DNA of 15,555 nucleotides from Thermoleophilia bacterium (GTDB lineage Bacteria > Actinomycetota > Thermoleophilia > Gaiellales > F1-60-MAGs149): positions 1,340-16,894 of the forward strand of contig JAEMTW010000002.1 in assembly GCA_016462095.1 (NCBI GenBank), in the 5' to 3' direction. A program made the position numbers and the translations under genes. The notes under the pieces are model-generated. The model saw only the letters and a program-made list of their open reading frames with translations. It had not been told where the DNA came from and did not search any database. The stretch's first letter is position 1. Every line of letters begins with the position of its first letter. Positions 14,372-15,555 of the stretch are shown piece after piece.

Positions 14372-15228
14372 ATCGCGTCGCCCAGGCTGGTCTGCCGGTT
14401 TCGTTCGCCGTTTCCGGCCTGCTGCTGCTCCTCACCTCCGTGATCGTCGAATCGGCGAGTGCTCTTGCCGCTGCGGCACTGATGACCACGCTGCTGCTTG
14501 CAGCAGTTGCAGATCCACCGACGCGCACCAGGGACCCACGGCGTCGAGCGTTTGGGCGGGTGGGAGCCGCGATTGCCGCGTTGGTGCTCGGCACGATTGC
14601 CGTCATCGCCGCACTCAGTGCCGGATTTAGTCTCCCCACCGGTTGGGCCTACGTGGCTCTCACTGGCGGCGTTGTCGCGCTTGTCTTGCTCGCGCCACTG
14701 GCGGCACTCTGGCGATCCAACCTGGAGATCCCGATCCTCCGTTCCGAGCGAACGACGCTGCTACGCGGTTCGGCCGTCGGACTCACCCTCGCAGTCGGTG
14801 TCCTGATCGGCGCCTACGTGCTACCCGCCGTCGACACGTTCGTGGCAGTGGCCTTCGGTCTGATTGCCGTCTTGGAGGGCGTTGCACTCGCCCGCCCCGG
14901 CGGCGCCGGCCTGCGGCGCGTGCCGGCGCCGGACGAAACGCGAGCCGTGGAGGCCGCGATTGCGCACGGTCCCCCCGAGGTGATTGGCTTCCGCCGAGTC
15001 GTGGTTCGCGGTACAGGTGGAGCGGAGTACCTGTCGGTCGAGGCTCTGCTGCGCCAGAAGGTGTCGGGCGAACGGGCCGTAGGTATCCGTACGGCGTTAG
15101 AGAGCACCATCAAGTCTGCCCTTCCCAATCTGGTGGTCAGCGTCCGTCTGCGAGTGAGCGAGGAATTCAACCTGCCGCTAGCGACCGGCGCTAGCGTGCT
15201 ACCGTCCGCGCCATGGAAGGCACCATGA
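14368..15228 (+). CDS. Six-helix CDF-like membrane protein lacking metal ligands
   Basis: A 286-residue protein with six predicted helices (about 8-26, 31-48, 62-85, 91-114, 131-152, 155-175) and a C-terminal cytoplasmic alpha/beta domain (about 188-262). The plan and several local patterns resemble cation diffusion facilitators: a helix-2 ALAAAALMTTLL where CDFs read like ALLADALHSLSD, a basic loop DPPTRTRDPRRRAFGR like the RPPDERHPFGYGR loop, and a tail with GFRRVVVRGTGGAEYLSVEAL like CDF dimerisation domains. The metal-binding Asp/His residues of helix 2 (positions 36, 39, 43) and helix 5 (about 129-133) are Ala, Met, Leu, Thr and Arg here, so zinc transport by the known mechanism looks impossible. 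This resemblance was judged by eye. The gene overlaps rdgB and the Roadblock-like gene by 4 nt each. It may be a divergent or repurposed CDF; its function is unknown. Confidence 0.8.
   Translation: MNRVAQAGLPVSFAVSGLLLLLTSVIVESASALAAAALMTTLLLAAVADPPTRTRDPRRRAFGRVGAAIAALVLGTIAVIAALSAGFSLPTGWAYVALTGGVVALVLLAPLAALWRSNLEIPILRSERTTLLRGSAVGLTLAVGVLIGAYVLPAVDTFVAVAFGLIAVLEGVALARPGGAGLRRVPAPDETRAVEAAIAHGPPEVIGFRRVVVRGTGGAEYLSVEALLRQKVSGERAVGIRTALESTIKSALPNLVVSVRLRVSEEFNLPLATGASVLPSAPWKAP
15176..15196. repeat. Perfect stem-loop from two palindromic 8-mers
   Basis: CGCTAGCG occurs twice, separated by ACCGG. Because each 8-mer is its own reverse complement, the pair is both a direct and an inverted repeat and can form an 8-bp hairpin with a 5-nt loop. 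It lies in the last codons of the CDF-like gene, 28 nt before the ATG at 15225 and directly before a TANNNT hexamer. There is no T-run, so it is not a classical terminator. Confidence 0.6.
15200..15205 (+). promoter_or_regulatory. Possible internal -10 element for the last gene
   Basis: TACCGT fits TANNNT and is followed by exactly 7 nt and an ATG at 15213, the same spacing as at the leaderless pair near 6071-6084. The ATG is in frame with, and 12 nt upstream of, the 4-nt-overlap ATG at 15225. It would let the last gene be transcribed separately from the operon. Confidence 0.35.
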
Positions 15229-15555
15229 CCGCCGACGCTGCACTTGCCGAACTGCTCGACGTTTCGACGCACCTTCGCAGCGTGGCGCTCGTCGATCGCG
15301 ACGGGCGCGTGCTGGCCAAGCTCGGGTCGGTCGGTACCGATAGCGCAGCGTTCTGGGCTGCCGCGGACGAGGCGGCTCGACTGCTTGGACGACCACCAGT
15401 CAGCCAGTGCGAAGTCGGCCTACCGGATGCCCGCGTCTTCGGTGTTCGAGAGCAAGGACTATCAGCGATTGCTGTCGCCGACACCGCTGTCACCGCTGGA
15501 CTGATTTTCTACGACCTGCGGGAGACGCTCCGCAACCTGAGTGGGAGTAGCGATG
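15225..15555 (+). CDS. Roadblock/LC7-like domain protein, 3' end beyond the window
   Basis: An open frame of 110 visible codons runs to the window end without a stop. The pattern (helix with LAELLDVSTHLRSVALVDRDG, strand with RVLAKLG, helix AAFWAAADEAARLLG, strands ARVFGVREQG and LSAIAVADTAVTAGLIFYDL, then a helix RETLRNL) resembles Roadblock/LC7 (MglB-like) domains, which form dimers and regulate small GTPases or act as signalling scaffolds. The match is by eye and the protein is incomplete. The start at 15225 overlaps the previous stop by 4 nt (ATGA) and has GGAAGG 4 nt upstream. An alternative in-frame ATG at 15213 would follow a -10-like TACCGT and give a leaderless form four residues longer. 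Its partner cannot be seen in the window. Confidence 0.65.
   Translation, partial: MTADAALAELLDVSTHLRSVALVDRDGRVLAKLGSVGTDSAAFWAAADEAARLLGRPPVSQCEVGLPDARVFGVREQGLSAIAVADTAVTAGLIFYDLRETLRNLSGSSD

Overview
The window reads as a chromosomal segment of a high-GC bacterium, most likely an actinobacterium. Supporting signs are dense gene packing, TANNNT-type -10 hexamers, apparent leaderless starts exactly 7 nt after a -10, a tRNA gene without an encoded CCA end, a glyoxalase-II-like gene next to hisS, and a crtI-MMPL pairing. A Thermoleophilia-type lineage is possible but cannot be fixed from the sequence alone. No insertion sequence, phage gene, CRISPR array or rRNA was seen, and no gene-free stretch exceeds 300 bases; the largest gaps are about 100 bases.

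Left part (1-5122, + strand): the 3' part of a CrtI-type carotenoid desaturase gene cut by the window edge, an MMPL/RND-type exporter, and a GMC-family flavoprotein oxidoreductase with its own promoter and strong ribosome binding site. Together they suggest synthesis, export and oxidation of a lipophilic compound, possibly a carotenoid; the link to the GMC enzyme is inference.

Middle part (5138-9306): an EamA-family permease (-) and an unknown seven-helix membrane protein (+) diverge from a 19-nt gap that holds one symmetric -10 element serving both strands. Converging on the second of these is a minus-strand series: sigA/rpoD primary sigma factor, tRNA-Pro(UGG), a group II truncated hemoglobin whose start codon lies 16 nt after the tRNA 3' end, and a proline-iminopeptidase-like hydrolase.

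Right part (9405-15555, + strand): a tightly coupled operon of an MBL-fold hydrolase (apparently starting at ATT), hisS, aspS, rph, rdgB, a six-helix protein that looks like a cation diffusion facilitator stripped of its metal ligands, and the start of a Roadblock/LC7-like gene cut by the window edge. Nearly every junction is a 1- or 4-nt overlap. The first part of the operon serves tRNA charging, tRNA 3' trimming and nucleotide-pool cleaning; the last two genes are the unexplained part.

Most of the window is housekeeping. The points most worth follow-up are the shared symmetric promoter, the ATT start, the metal-less CDF-like protein, the tRNA-linked hemoglobin leader and the altered motif 2 of HisRS.
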